Under the pieces are notes generated by a model. It made no database searches, had not been told where the DNA came from, and saw nothing but the letters and a program-made list of their open reading frames with translations. Below are positions 1-10,653 of a stretch of 64,000 nt of DNA, in pieces. Position 1 is the first letter of the stretch, and each line of letters begins with the position of its first letter. Made by a program: the position numbers and the translations under genes. Source of the stretch: Verrucomicrobium spinosum DSM 4136 = JCM 18804 (GTDB taxonomy: Bacteria > Verrucomicrobiota > Verrucomicrobiia > Verrucomicrobiales > Verrucomicrobiaceae); contig NZ_ABIZ01000001.1 in assembly GCF_000172155.1 (NCBI RefSeq), positions 4,125,105 through 4,189,104 of the forward strand, given 5' to 3'.

Positions 1-1
1 T

Positions 2-52
2 GACGCTGCGACCCAGGCAGAAATCAACGCCCTGTATCCAAAAGGGCAATAG
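2..52 (+). CDS. 3' end of an unidentified gene (partial)
   Basis: An open frame enters from the left edge and stops at a TAG at 50-52, giving the C-terminal peptide DAATQAEINALYPKGQ. Its stop lies two bases from the stop codon of the convergent response-regulator gene, as expected for tail-to-tail genes. Codon choice is GC-rich and protein-like. Sixteen residues are too few to assign a family, so this is inferred only from position and composition. Confidence 0.35.
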   Translation, partial: DAATQAEINALYPKGQ

Positions 53-54
53 TC

Positions 55-1521
55 CTACCCTTTGGCCAGATGCGGGAAGCGGCGGTAGATACGGCTGCGG
101 TTTACGTCCAGCAACCGTGCCGCTTCGGCAACATTGCCGCCTGTCTGCTCCAGGGCTCGTTGAATCAGGACCTGTTCGGCCTCTTCGAGGTTGAACGGGA
201 TCCCTTCCGAGGTCGAGATGTTGACGGCCGGGCGGTGGGGTGCGGGCCGGTCACCAGACGGTTCCAGCAGCTGCAGATGCTCCTTCCTGATCGTCTCTCC
301 ACCGCTGAGGATAAGAGCCCGCTCGATGACGTTTTTCAACTCGCGCACGTTTCCGGGGAAGGCGTAATTTCCCAATACCGCAAGCGCCTCCCGGCTGAGA
401 GAGGGCGCCGTCATGCCCATCTCCCCAGCGAACAGGCTCAGGAAGTGGGACGACAGCAATGACAAATCCTCAGAGCGCTCCCGGAGGGGTGGCGTATGCA
501 CCGAGTAGCGGGCCAACCGGAAGTACAAGTCCTGACGGAAGTCGCCGGAGGCTATCTTGTCCTGCAGGTTCGCGTTGGTGGCACTCACCACCCGTACGTC
601 CACTTTGCGCGGCTTGGTGCCGCCCACTGGGGTCACCTGCCCGTCCTCCAGTACGCGCAAGAGCTTGGCCTGGAGCGTGGCTGGCATGTCACCTATTTCA
701 TCAAGGAACAACGTCCCTCCATCAGCCAGCTCGAAGTACCCTTTGCGATCGTTAGTGGCTCCTGTGAAACTGCCCTTCAGGTGGCCAAAGAAGAGTGACT
801 CCGCCAGTTCTCCCGGCACAGCCACACAGTTCACGGCAACGAAGGGCCCATCTGCACGGGGGCTGTGATGGTGCACAGCCCGGGCCACAAGCTCCTTGCC
901 CGTCCCACTCTCTCCAGTGATCAGCACGCTGGTTTTTCCGAACTGTTGGAGGCGATTGATGTCTTCCAAAATACGCCTCAGGTGCGGGCTCTCGCCCACG
1001 AAGCCGCCAAGTCCCCAACGCTGGGCTTCACGTGTCGCCAGACTGGAAAGGCGCTGTGCAGCCTTGTCCCGCGCCTGCTCCGCCTCGCGACGTTTCAGGA
1101 TTTCCTGCTCCAGCTCGTCATTGCGCTGCTGGAGCTCACGGGTGAGCAGGCTGAGCTTCAGATGCGTCGCCACGCGGGTGACCACCTCCTGCGCCTGAAA
1201 TGGCTTGTAAATATAGTCCACCGCCCCCACTTGAAAGCCGCGGACCACACTTTCGATCTCATTGCGGCTGGTGACAAAAATCACGGGAATGTTGCGCGTC
1301 TCGTCCGCCGCCTTGAGCTCGCGACATACCATGAACCCATCCTGACCTGGCATCATCACATCCAGCAGAATGAGATCCGGCTTGGCCTTGGGAGCAAGCT
1401 GTAGCGCATCCCTCCCATTGGAGACCGCGAGAATCTCGTACCCCCTGGGTTCGAGGACATTGCTGATGAGACTGAGGCTCGCCGGGGTGTCGTCGGCGAT
1501 GAGAATACGTTGACGGATCAT
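55..1521 (-). CDS. Sigma-54-dependent response regulator (REC-AAA+-Fis, NtrC family)
   Basis: A 488-residue NtrC-type activator: a receiver domain (about 1-120), a coiled linker (120-165), a sigma-54 AAA+ domain (about 170-410) and a Fis-type HTH at the C-terminus (about 450-488). Visible motifs are the acidic pair D10/D11, phospho-acceptor D54 in LILLDVMMP, K106 in YKPF, Walker A GESGTGKE at 203-210 and Walker B GTLFLDEIGD near 270. The sigma-54 contact loop reads GSFTGA (250-255) instead of the usual GAFTGA. Once phosphorylated it should remodel sigma-54 RNA polymerase at enhancer-dependent promoters. The partner is almost certainly the hybrid kinase that ends 14 bp upstream in the same transcript. 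Targets are not evident; the upstream DUF1501/cytochrome cluster is one candidate by position only. Confidence 0.95.
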   Translation of the reverse strand: MIRQRILIADDTPASLSLISNVLEPRGYEILAVSNGRDALQLAPKAKPDLILLDVMMPGQDGFMVCRELKAADETRNIPVIFVTSRNEIESVVRGFQVGAVDYIYKPFQAQEVVTRVATHLKLSLLTRELQQRNDELEQEILKRREAEQARDKAAQRLSSLATREAQRWGLGGFVGESPHLRRILEDINRLQQFGKTSVLITGESGTGKELVARAVHHHSPRADGPFVAVNCVAVPGELAESLFFGHLKGSFTGATNDRKGYFELADGGTLFLDEIGDMPATLQAKLLRVLEDGQVTPVGGTKPRKVDVRVVSATNANLQDKIASGDFRQDLYFRLARYSVHTPPLRERSEDLSLLSSHFLSLFAGEMGMTAPSLSREALAVLGNYAFPGNVRELKNVIERALILSGGETIRKEHLQLLEPSGDRPAPHRPAVNISTSEGIPFNLEEAEQVLIQRALEQTGGNVAEAARLLDVNRSRIYRRFPHLAKG

Positions 1522-1535
1522 GCAGGTGAGTTCGA

Positions 1536-4001
<2,466 letters not shown>

Positions 4002-4135
4002 CTTGTACGGAGGTCTAGCCTTCCCAAAAGAAGCATCACCCGTGCCATTTTTAGGGGCATCCCGGGGTGAGTCCCGGAGCCCCCCCTACCGCCAAAGCGC
4101 CAGGGAGAGACGATCTCCCACTAAACCGCACCACC

Positions 4136-4327
4136 ATGAAAGTCACCCCACCCTCCTCACAAGGCTTCGTGAATAGCGACGCCGAAGGCAAACACGAGAA
4201 ACTTCAGAAGAGCAATGTTGCTCGAGAGAATGACGAACTTGCCGACGTGGATAAATCAGATCCTGCGCCGCTGCACCGCAAGGAAGACTTGTCGCAGGGG
4301 GATGAAGGAGTCGATGATCCTCAGTGA
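4136..4327 (+). CDS. Small hydrophilic hypothetical protein (63 aa)
   Basis: An ATG at 4136 opens a 63-codon frame ending at 4327, in the gap between the hybrid kinase (start 4001) and the convergent DUF1501 gene (stop 4386). The product MKVTPPSSQGFVNSDAEG... is strongly charged, rich in Asp, Glu and Lys, has no cysteine or hydrophobic segment, and looks disordered. No family is recognised. An in-frame upstream start at 4067 would add 23 residues of low-quality sequence, so the shorter form is preferred. It lies opposite to its neighbours. The balanced acidic/basic composition is more protein-like than random GC-rich sequence, but it may still be a chance frame. Confidence 0.4.
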   Translation: MKVTPPSSQGFVNSDAEGKHEKLQKSNVARENDELADVDKSDPAPLHRKEDLSQGDEGVDDPQ

Positions 4328-4385
4328 AGTTTTCAGCCAGGCACGGTGACCCTTGGAAGGCTCCAGGGAAATACTGAAAACCGCT

Positions 4386-5837
4386 CTACGCCATCATCCC
4401 TTTGACCAAGTGCCCGTGCACATCGGTCAGCCGGTAGCGACGACCTTGGAACTTGTAGGTCAGCTTTTCGTGATCGATGCCGAGCAGATGCAGAAGTGAC
4501 GCGTGGAAGTCGTGGATGTGCACACCGTCTTTGACCACGTTGTACCCGAACTCGCACGTCTCGCCATAGGTGGTGCCAGCATTGACGCCTGCACCGGCCA
4601 TCCAGACGCTGAAGCAGCGGGGATGGTGATCGCGGCCAAAGTTGGGCTGTATCTTCCCCTGACAGTAGTTGGTGCGGCCAAACTCTCCGCCCCATACCAC
4701 GAGGGTGTCATCCAGCAGACCGCGTTGCTTGAGATCCTTCACCAGCGCAGCCGCGGGCTGGTCGGTCTCCTGGCACAGCTTGGGCAACGCGCCAGGCAAG
4801 CCACCGTGGTGGTCCCAGTCCTGGTGGTAGAGCTGGATGAAGCGCACGCCTTTCTCCGCCAGGCGACGTGCTTGCAGACAGTTTGCAGCGAAGGTGCCTG
4901 GCGTCTTCACATCGGGCCCGTAGGAATCCAGCACATGCTTGGGTTCACCGGAGGTGTCGGTGACCTCGGGAATGCTCGACTGCATCCGGTAAGCCATTTC
5001 ATAGTGGGAGATCCGGTTCTGAATCTCTACGTCCGGCGTCAGCTCGAGCTGGTGTTCGTGAAGCTCCATCAAGCGGTCCAGCATGCGCCTGCGGCCCGCG
5101 TCCGTGATGCCTGCAGGATTGTTCAGATACAGCACAGGATCTTCGGCTGCACGGAAGAGCACCCCCTGATGTTTGGTCGGCAGGAAACCGCTGCCCCAGA
5201 GGTGCGCGCCTAGAGGCTGCCCGCCCTTCCCCTTCGTGATCAGCACCACAAACGAGGGCAGATTCGCATTGTCCTGCCCAAGACCATAGCTCAGCCACGC
5301 ACCCATGCTGGGACGGCCGGCAATCTGTGAACCCGTCTGGAGGAAGGTCACGCCCGGGCCGTGGTTGATCGCTTCCGTGTAGAGGGATCGAACCACGCAA
5401 ATGTCTCCAGCGATGCTGGCCGTGTGCGGGAGGAGCTCACTCATCCAGGTGCCGGACGGACCATGCTGCTGGAACGTGAACGGCGAACCCACCAGGGGAA
5501 TGGACGACTGATTGCCAGACATGCCGGTCAGACGCTGTCCTCCGCGCACTGAGTCTGGCAACTGTTCGCCGTGCCGTTGATTTAGCAGAGGTTTGTAGTC
5601 CAGCAGATCCAGCTGGGACGGCCCACCGGACATGAAGAGATAGATGATCCGCTTCGCCTTGGGGGCCAGGTGAGGGGCACCCAACACCCCACCCGTCTCT
5701 GCCATGGCCCCCGACGCACTCTGCTGGGTCGCGAGCATCTCAGCAAGCGCCACCCCGCCCAGCCCCATGCCAAAGCGATTGAGGAACTGCCGTCGCGTGG
5801 GCAATCCTGTGGGAGGCATATCGAGGGTCGGGATCAT
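4386..5837 (-). CDS. DUF1501 protein, Tat-exported (second pair)
   Basis: A 483-residue member of DUF1501, a family related to the alkaline phosphatase/sulfatase superfamily and abundant in Planctomycetes and Verrucomicrobia. A twin-arginine signal is visible (TRRQFLNRFG, R15-R16, followed by a hydrophobic stretch), so it is probably exported folded. Likely metal-site motifs are FMSGGPSQLD near 70, YHQDWDHHGG near 345, WGGEFGRT near 385, GRDHHPRCFS near 405 and HDFHASLLHLLGID near 445. The start lies 15 bp after the stop of the PSCyt1/DUF1553 gene, so the two are one transcription unit. The genomic pairing suggests a shared extracytoplasmic task, possibly polysaccharide or sulfated-substrate breakdown; the activity is unproven. 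A close paralogue lies at 9037-10461. Confidence 0.9.
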   Translation of the reverse strand: MIPTLDMPPTGLPTRRQFLNRFGMGLGGVALAEMLATQQSASGAMAETGGVLGAPHLAPKAKRIIYLFMSGGPSQLDLLDYKPLLNQRHGEQLPDSVRGGQRLTGMSGNQSSIPLVGSPFTFQQHGPSGTWMSELLPHTASIAGDICVVRSLYTEAINHGPGVTFLQTGSQIAGRPSMGAWLSYGLGQDNANLPSFVVLITKGKGGQPLGAHLWGSGFLPTKHQGVLFRAAEDPVLYLNNPAGITDAGRRRMLDRLMELHEHQLELTPDVEIQNRISHYEMAYRMQSSIPEVTDTSGEPKHVLDSYGPDVKTPGTFAANCLQARRLAEKGVRFIQLYHQDWDHHGGLPGALPKLCQETDQPAAALVKDLKQRGLLDDTLVVWGGEFGRTNYCQGKIQPNFGRDHHPRCFSVWMAGAGVNAGTTYGETCEFGYNVVKDGVHIHDFHASLLHLLGIDHEKLTYKFQGRRYRLTDVHGHLVKGMMA

Positions 5838-5852
5838 GGCAGTTACAGAGTC

Positions 5853-8800
5853 TTATCGCTTCACCACGCACACGTCATGGTTCAGGAGCATTTGCGCCAG
5901 GACCGTGGCGGCAGCCGCCTCCGGATCGGGAATAGAGGTGTCTTTTGCCGCAGCGCCAGCAACCAGGAGTTGAGCCGCCAGTTCAGGTTGTTTCCGGTAT
6001 TCGTCCAGCTCCTCCCGGTAGAGTCGCGCGCAGATCTCCCGCTCCCGGGCATCGGGCTTGCGCCCCAGGCAGCTCATGAAGCCGGCCTCCACCATCCCCT
6101 CGACGCTTCCGCCCTGCTCTCTGTACAACTTAGCTCCCAACATCCGGGCGGCTTCCACATACTGCGTACCGTTCAGCAGAATAAGGGCTTGCAGCGGAGA
6201 ATCGGTCCTCTCACGTTTGGCGGAACATACCGCCCGACGCGGGGCATCGAAGGCAATCATGGCGGGTGGCGGACTGGTGCGACGCCATGTGGTGTACAGA
6301 CTGCGACGATACACCCCCTGCCCTGCTGAGGGTTTAACGGGCTTGAAAGCCTCTTCCATTTCGTAGGGATTCACCGGGGGACCGCCCACCTGTGGAGCAA
6401 GCAGGCCGCTCGTAAACAAGGCGTTGTCACGAATCATCTCCGCTGGCAGCCGGAAGCGAGGTCCGCGTGCCAGCCACTGGTTGTCTGGATCGTCCGTCAT
6501 GACCTCCAGGCTGCCGATGCTCCGCTGACGGTAGGTGCGGGACATGACTATCGTCTTCATCAGATCTTTCACATCCCACCCTGTCTGCATAAAATGCCAT
6601 GACAGACCGTCCAGCAGTTCAGGGTACAACGGGCGCTCGCCCTGGCTCCCGAAATCCTCAGAGGTCTTCACGAGCCCCCGGCCGAACAGCCCCTGCCACA
6701 AGCGGTTCACGGTAACTCTCGCCAGCAGTGGATTTTCCCGACTGGTCAGCCACCGGGCCAAACCCAGGCGGTTCTTGGGCAGACCTGCGGGAATCGGAGG
6801 CAGGGCTTCGGGCGTGTTGGCAGTGACTTCGTCCCGACGCTGGGTGTATTCTCCCCGGAAAAGGACGTAAGCCTTCTTCGGCTCAGGGAGCTCCTTCATC
6901 ACCATGATCTCCTTGGTCCCATCTTGCAGATCGTAGAACTCGGCCCGCGCCGCCTGTAACGCAGCCAGATGCTGGCTCCAGGCATCATCCGCGGTCGCAA
7001 GAAAATACTCCCGCCAGAGCGTCTCATTCTGAAGTTCCTTCCTGGGAGTCTCCGGATCGAAGATGGACAGCGCTTCCAAGGCCGTCACCTGGCGGTTGAA
7101 AATCCGGACCTCATCGACCGCCCCACCCTTGAAGCCGCGATCACGGAAGCGTTCCCCGAGCGAGATGTTGTCGTGACCGCCCCCCGTGATGCCCTTTGTC
7201 AACGCGTCGCGAATCACTTCCACCTCGGCAAGCTTGCCGTTGACATAGAGCTTGAGACCCGCCGCCGTACTGGAGCCGTCGTTGGTCACGGTCACATGTG
7301 TCCATTGCTCCAGGGGCACCTCCGACTTAGACCGCACAGAGGCAGCATTTCCAGGCCAGAAATGAATGAGAGACCACTTGAGCCGCCCTTCTTCGATCAG
7401 CAGTTCATACCCCCGGCTTGCAGCATCGGTGGAAGCCTTGGAACGATGCAGCACCACCGCCCGCTCTTTGCGGTCTGGTGTCCTCAACCACAGAGAAATG
7501 CTAAATGGCTCGTGTCGGTTGTAGTTCCCCAGACCCAGATCCATGGAATCGTCTCCGGTGAACCTGAGCGCCTTCCCATGACGTCCGTCAGTCAGCGCAT
7601 TGGCTCCTTTAACCACAGCCGGCATCTTTTCATCCAGGGCGTTGGGAGATTTGTCCCCTTCCAGACTGTCGAGGTCATAGCGCGCCGCTTCTCCTTTGAC
7701 GGGCACAGTGCCCGCCTGGAACTGCCACCAGTTCTGGAACCCATTTTCCAGGCTTGATGCCAGATGAGCCCCCTCTTCCTTTAGTCCACCCACTTTGCGC
7801 TGAGCTGCATTCAAGCGCTCCTTGGTCGAGCCGTTTACCAGCGCCAAGGTGGGTGTGGGCTGCGACGGGGTAAAGAAGGAGTACAGCCCTGCTTCATCAA
7901 TGTTCTGGAAGAAAGCAAACAGTGAGTAATAGTCCTTGTGGGTGATGGGATCGTACTTGTGATCGTGACAGCGGGCGCACTCCATCGTGAGGCCCAGGAA
8001 CGCGGTGGAGAAGGTTTGAATGCGGTCCGCGACGTACTCCACCCGGTACTCCTCTTCCACACTGCCACCTTCTGACTCCTGCTGATGCAGGCGGTTGAAG
8101 GCGGTGGCCAGAATCTGTTCGTCAGTCGCCTGGGGCAGCAAGTCTCCGGCTATCTGCCAGGTGACAAATTGATCAAAGGGCAGGTTTTCATTGTACGACT
8201 TGATCACCCAGTCCCGCCACGGCCAGACCTCCCGCTCCCGATCCACCTGGAAGCCATAGCTGTCCGCATAGCGCGCGACGTCCAGCCAGTCCACTGCCAT
8301 GCGCTCCCCATAGTGAGGAGACTGTAGCAGTCGATCCACCAGCCGTTCATAGGCATCCGGTGCCGGGTCCTTCACGAATGCCTCCACATCCGCCGAACTC
8401 GGCGGCAAACCTGTAAGGTCAAAGCTCACCCTGCGGATCAGTGTTTCACGGGGTGCTTCTGGCTGCAGTTGCAGATTCCTGCCCGCAAGACCATCTGTCA
8501 CCACCGCATCAATGGCGGAGGCACCACTTTGGCCAAGCTTGGACAACTGTTCACCCTTGATCGGCACGAAGGACCAGTGCGCTTCGTATTCTGCGCCCTC
8601 CTCAATCCAACGCTTCAACAGGGCGCGATCCGCGTCGCTCAGATGGCGGTTACTTTTGGGCGGAGGCATGGCGTCGTCGGCATCATGCGTGAAGATACGC
8701 TCCATGAGCGTCCCCTTCGAAGCATCTCCTGGGATGATGGCTCCCTCTTTGAGCGCGTCTTCCCTCTTGTCCAGCCTCAGCCCAGCCTCACGCGTGGCGG

Positions 8801-8960
8801 AATCGGGTCCGTGGCAGTAGAAGCAGTTCTCACTAAGCAGCGGACGGATGTCACGATTGAACTGCACTTTCGCCGGAGCCGCCGTTATAACGCCAGCTCC
8901 AACCATCAGTGGCAGGATCTGGAGCAGCAACTTTTTCACGAGTATGACCGTTCTCTGCAT
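5853..8960 (-). CDS. PSCyt1-DUF1549-LamG-DUF1553 secreted cytochrome-like protein
   Basis: About 1035 residues. An ATG at 8960 is preferred to the GTG at 8987 because it places a signal peptide (MQRTVILVKKLLLQILPLM) at the N-terminus. Order of domains: a PSCyt1 haem module with CFYCH (about 46-50) and GPDSATREAGLRLD; DUF1549 (about 150-340), which contains a second CxxCH (MECARCHDHKYDP); a concanavalin-like LamG jelly-roll (about 460-640, IDs such as FSISLWLRT and GGAVDEVRIFNR); and DUF1553 (about 730-1000, NPLLARVTVNRLWQGLFGRGLV). The haem motif implies periplasmic electron transfer or redox sensing; the lectin-like insert suggests carbohydrate or surface binding. It is cotranscribed with the DUF1501 gene 15 bp downstream. 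The pairing is characteristic of the PVC superphylum; the biochemical role is not established. Confidence 0.9.
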   Translation of the reverse strand: MQRTVILVKKLLLQILPLMVGAGVITAAPAKVQFNRDIRPLLSENCFYCHGPDSATREAGLRLDKREDALKEGAIIPGDASKGTLMERIFTHDADDAMPPPKSNRHLSDADRALLKRWIEEGAEYEAHWSFVPIKGEQLSKLGQSGASAIDAVVTDGLAGRNLQLQPEAPRETLIRRVSFDLTGLPPSSADVEAFVKDPAPDAYERLVDRLLQSPHYGERMAVDWLDVARYADSYGFQVDREREVWPWRDWVIKSYNENLPFDQFVTWQIAGDLLPQATDEQILATAFNRLHQQESEGGSVEEEYRVEYVADRIQTFSTAFLGLTMECARCHDHKYDPITHKDYYSLFAFFQNIDEAGLYSFFTPSQPTPTLALVNGSTKERLNAAQRKVGGLKEEGAHLASSLENGFQNWWQFQAGTVPVKGEAARYDLDSLEGDKSPNALDEKMPAVVKGANALTDGRHGKALRFTGDDSMDLGLGNYNRHEPFSISLWLRTPDRKERAVVLHRSKASTDAASRGYELLIEEGRLKWSLIHFWPGNAASVRSKSEVPLEQWTHVTVTNDGSSTAAGLKLYVNGKLAEVEVIRDALTKGITGGGHDNISLGERFRDRGFKGGAVDEVRIFNRQVTALEALSIFDPETPRKELQNETLWREYFLATADDAWSQHLAALQAARAEFYDLQDGTKEIMVMKELPEPKKAYVLFRGEYTQRRDEVTANTPEALPPIPAGLPKNRLGLARWLTSRENPLLARVTVNRLWQGLFGRGLVKTSEDFGSQGERPLYPELLDGLSWHFMQTGWDVKDLMKTIVMSRTYRQRSIGSLEVMTDDPDNQWLARGPRFRLPAEMIRDNALFTSGLLAPQVGGPPVNPYEMEEAFKPVKPSAGQGVYRRSLYTTWRRTSPPPAMIAFDAPRRAVCSAKRERTDSPLQALILLNGTQYVEAARMLGAKLYREQGGSVEGMVEAGFMSCLGRKPDAREREICARLYREELDEYRKQPELAAQLLVAGAAAKDTSIPDPEAAAATVLAQMLLNHDVCVVKR

Positions 8961-9036
8961 GGCGTCAGTAACAGGTGTCAATGGCACGGCACTGCTCAGT
9001 TAGGACATGTGATCTTGGTTTTCATGTCTTCCTGGG

Positions 9037-10461
9037 CTACAACACGATGCCTTTGACCACACTCCCAGCGACCCCTGTCAGGCGCATGTCAAGCCCTTGG
9101 AACTTCACGGTCATCCGTTTGTGATCAATGCCCAGTTGGTGTAACATCGTGGCATGGAGATCGTGCACGGGCACGACGTTCTCCACAGCCCGGTAGCCAA
9201 GCTCATCCGTCGCACCATAAGTGCCCGGCCTCACTCCGCCGCCCGCCATGGCGACGCTGAACGCAAGAATGTGATGGTCACGACCCGACCCCTGCCCCAT
9301 GGGCGTGCGGCCGAACTCTCCACCCCACAAGACGAGCGTGTCGTCCAATAGTCCGCGTTGTTTGAGATCCTTGATCAAGGCTGCGCTGGCCTGATCCACA
9401 TCTTTGGCCGCGCTCTTCATGCCGTCCACTATGCCGCCATGATGATCCCACGCGCGGTGGTAGAGCTGGATCATCCGCACACCCCGCTCAGCCATGCGGC
9501 GCGCCAGCAGGCAGTTGCTCGCAAATGAACCATCCCCTGGTTCCTTGATCCCGTACATGTCCAGCACCTCCTGCGCCTCGCTTTTCATATCCGTGAGTTC
9601 AGGCACGGAGGTCTGCATGCGAAAGGCCATCTCATACTGCGCAATGCGGGTCTGAATCTCCGGGTCCACCCGCTGCTCTCCCAGCAGTCCGTTCATGCGC
9701 TGGATCTCTTCCACCACCTGCCGCTGGGTGCTCTGGCAGACACCTTCCGGACTCCCCAGATAGTGGACCGCATTCCCCTTGGAATTAAACAGGATGCCTT
9801 GAAATTTGCTCGCAAGAAAGCCGCTGGACCATTGGCGGGCGGAGATGGGCTGCTGCCCGGACTTCCCTGCAGAGGTCAAGACCACGAACCCTGGGAGCTC
9901 CTCGGTCTCGCAGCCCAAACCATACAGCAGCCACGAGCCCATGCTCGGCCGCCCCTTGATGATGGAGCCGCTGTTCATGAACGCATGCGCCGTGTCATGA
10001 TTGATCTGCTCCGTCTGCATGGAACGGATGATGCACAACTCATCCGCCACTCCAGCCATGTGGGGAAAGAGATCCGAGATCTCATTGCCCGTCTGTCCGT
10101 GTTTGGTGAAGTTGCAGAACGCTCCCCTCGCCTTCAGTTCCGCCCCTTGGAGCTGGGCGAGTTGCTGCCCTTTGGTGAAGGATTCAGGAAATGGCTTGCC
10201 ATCCAGATCCTTCAGAACCGGCTTCCAATCAAATGTCTCCAGATGCGAAGGACCTCCCGCCATGCAGAGATGGATGACGCGACGAGCCTTGACGGGCGTG
10301 TGCGGCTTGAGCACCGCTCCGCGCCAGCGTTCTGATGACGAGCCCGCATAAGATTGCTCCAACAAGCCAGCGAGTGCCATGCCGCCCAGTCCATACGCGG
10401 ACTGCTGAAGAAAGGCGCGACGCTGGAGAAGAGGCGCAGGGTGATAGGATGGCGAGGACAT
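9037..10461 (-). CDS. DUF1501 protein, Tat-exported (first pair)
   Basis: A 474-residue DUF1501 protein, paralogous to the one at 4386-5837. The N-terminus has a twin-arginine type signal (LQRRAFLQQSAYGLGGMALAG, R14-R15). Conserved blocks match the paralogue: CMAGGPSHLETFDWKP near 70, YHRAWDHHGG near 340, WGGEFGRTPMG near 378, GSGRDHHILAFSVAMAGGGV near 390 and HDLHATMLHQLGIDHKR near 440. Export as a folded metalloprotein is expected. The gene lies 193 bp downstream of one PSCyt1/DUF1553 gene and 76 bp upstream of the next, so the four genes could form one operon. A long perfect inverted repeat lies in the upstream gap and may set relative expression or terminate some transcripts. Enzymatic function is inferred only from superfamily membership. 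Confidence 0.9.
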   Translation of the reverse strand: MSSPSYHPAPLLQRRAFLQQSAYGLGGMALAGLLEQSYAGSSSERWRGAVLKPHTPVKARRVIHLCMAGGPSHLETFDWKPVLKDLDGKPFPESFTKGQQLAQLQGAELKARGAFCNFTKHGQTGNEISDLFPHMAGVADELCIIRSMQTEQINHDTAHAFMNSGSIIKGRPSMGSWLLYGLGCETEELPGFVVLTSAGKSGQQPISARQWSSGFLASKFQGILFNSKGNAVHYLGSPEGVCQSTQRQVVEEIQRMNGLLGEQRVDPEIQTRIAQYEMAFRMQTSVPELTDMKSEAQEVLDMYGIKEPGDGSFASNCLLARRMAERGVRMIQLYHRAWDHHGGIVDGMKSAAKDVDQASAALIKDLKQRGLLDDTLVLWGGEFGRTPMGQGSGRDHHILAFSVAMAGGGVRPGTYGATDELGYRAVENVVPVHDLHATMLHQLGIDHKRMTVKFQGLDMRLTGVAGSVVKGIVL

Positions 10462-10531
10462 GGGGGGGAAATATCAAAAATTCAAACGCCAAACTGTGTT
10501 GGCAGGGGCACGTCATGGAGAAAGAGCTCCA

Positions 10532-10600
10532 GCCGCCTAAAGGCGGAACTCCAACCCTCTCCGTTCCAACAGCAGGGTTGGAGTTCCGCCTTTAGGCGGC
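10532..10600. repeat. Perfect 27-bp inverted repeat (REP-like hairpin)
   Basis: The arms 10532-10558 and 10574-10600 are perfect reverse complements around a 15-nt spacer. Each arm starts with a smaller palindrome, GCCGCCTAAAGGCGG, so the element is a hairpin nested in a hairpin. It lies between the PSCyt1 gene (stop 10654) and the DUF1501 gene (start 10461). There is no T-run after the stem on the transcribed strand, so it is more like a mobile REP-type element or an RNA-stabilising structure than a standard terminator. Confidence 0.9.
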
Positions 10601-10653
10601 TCAGTACATCAAGGGAATTGAGCATTGAATACTCTGCGGTCATCGTGGCAAGA

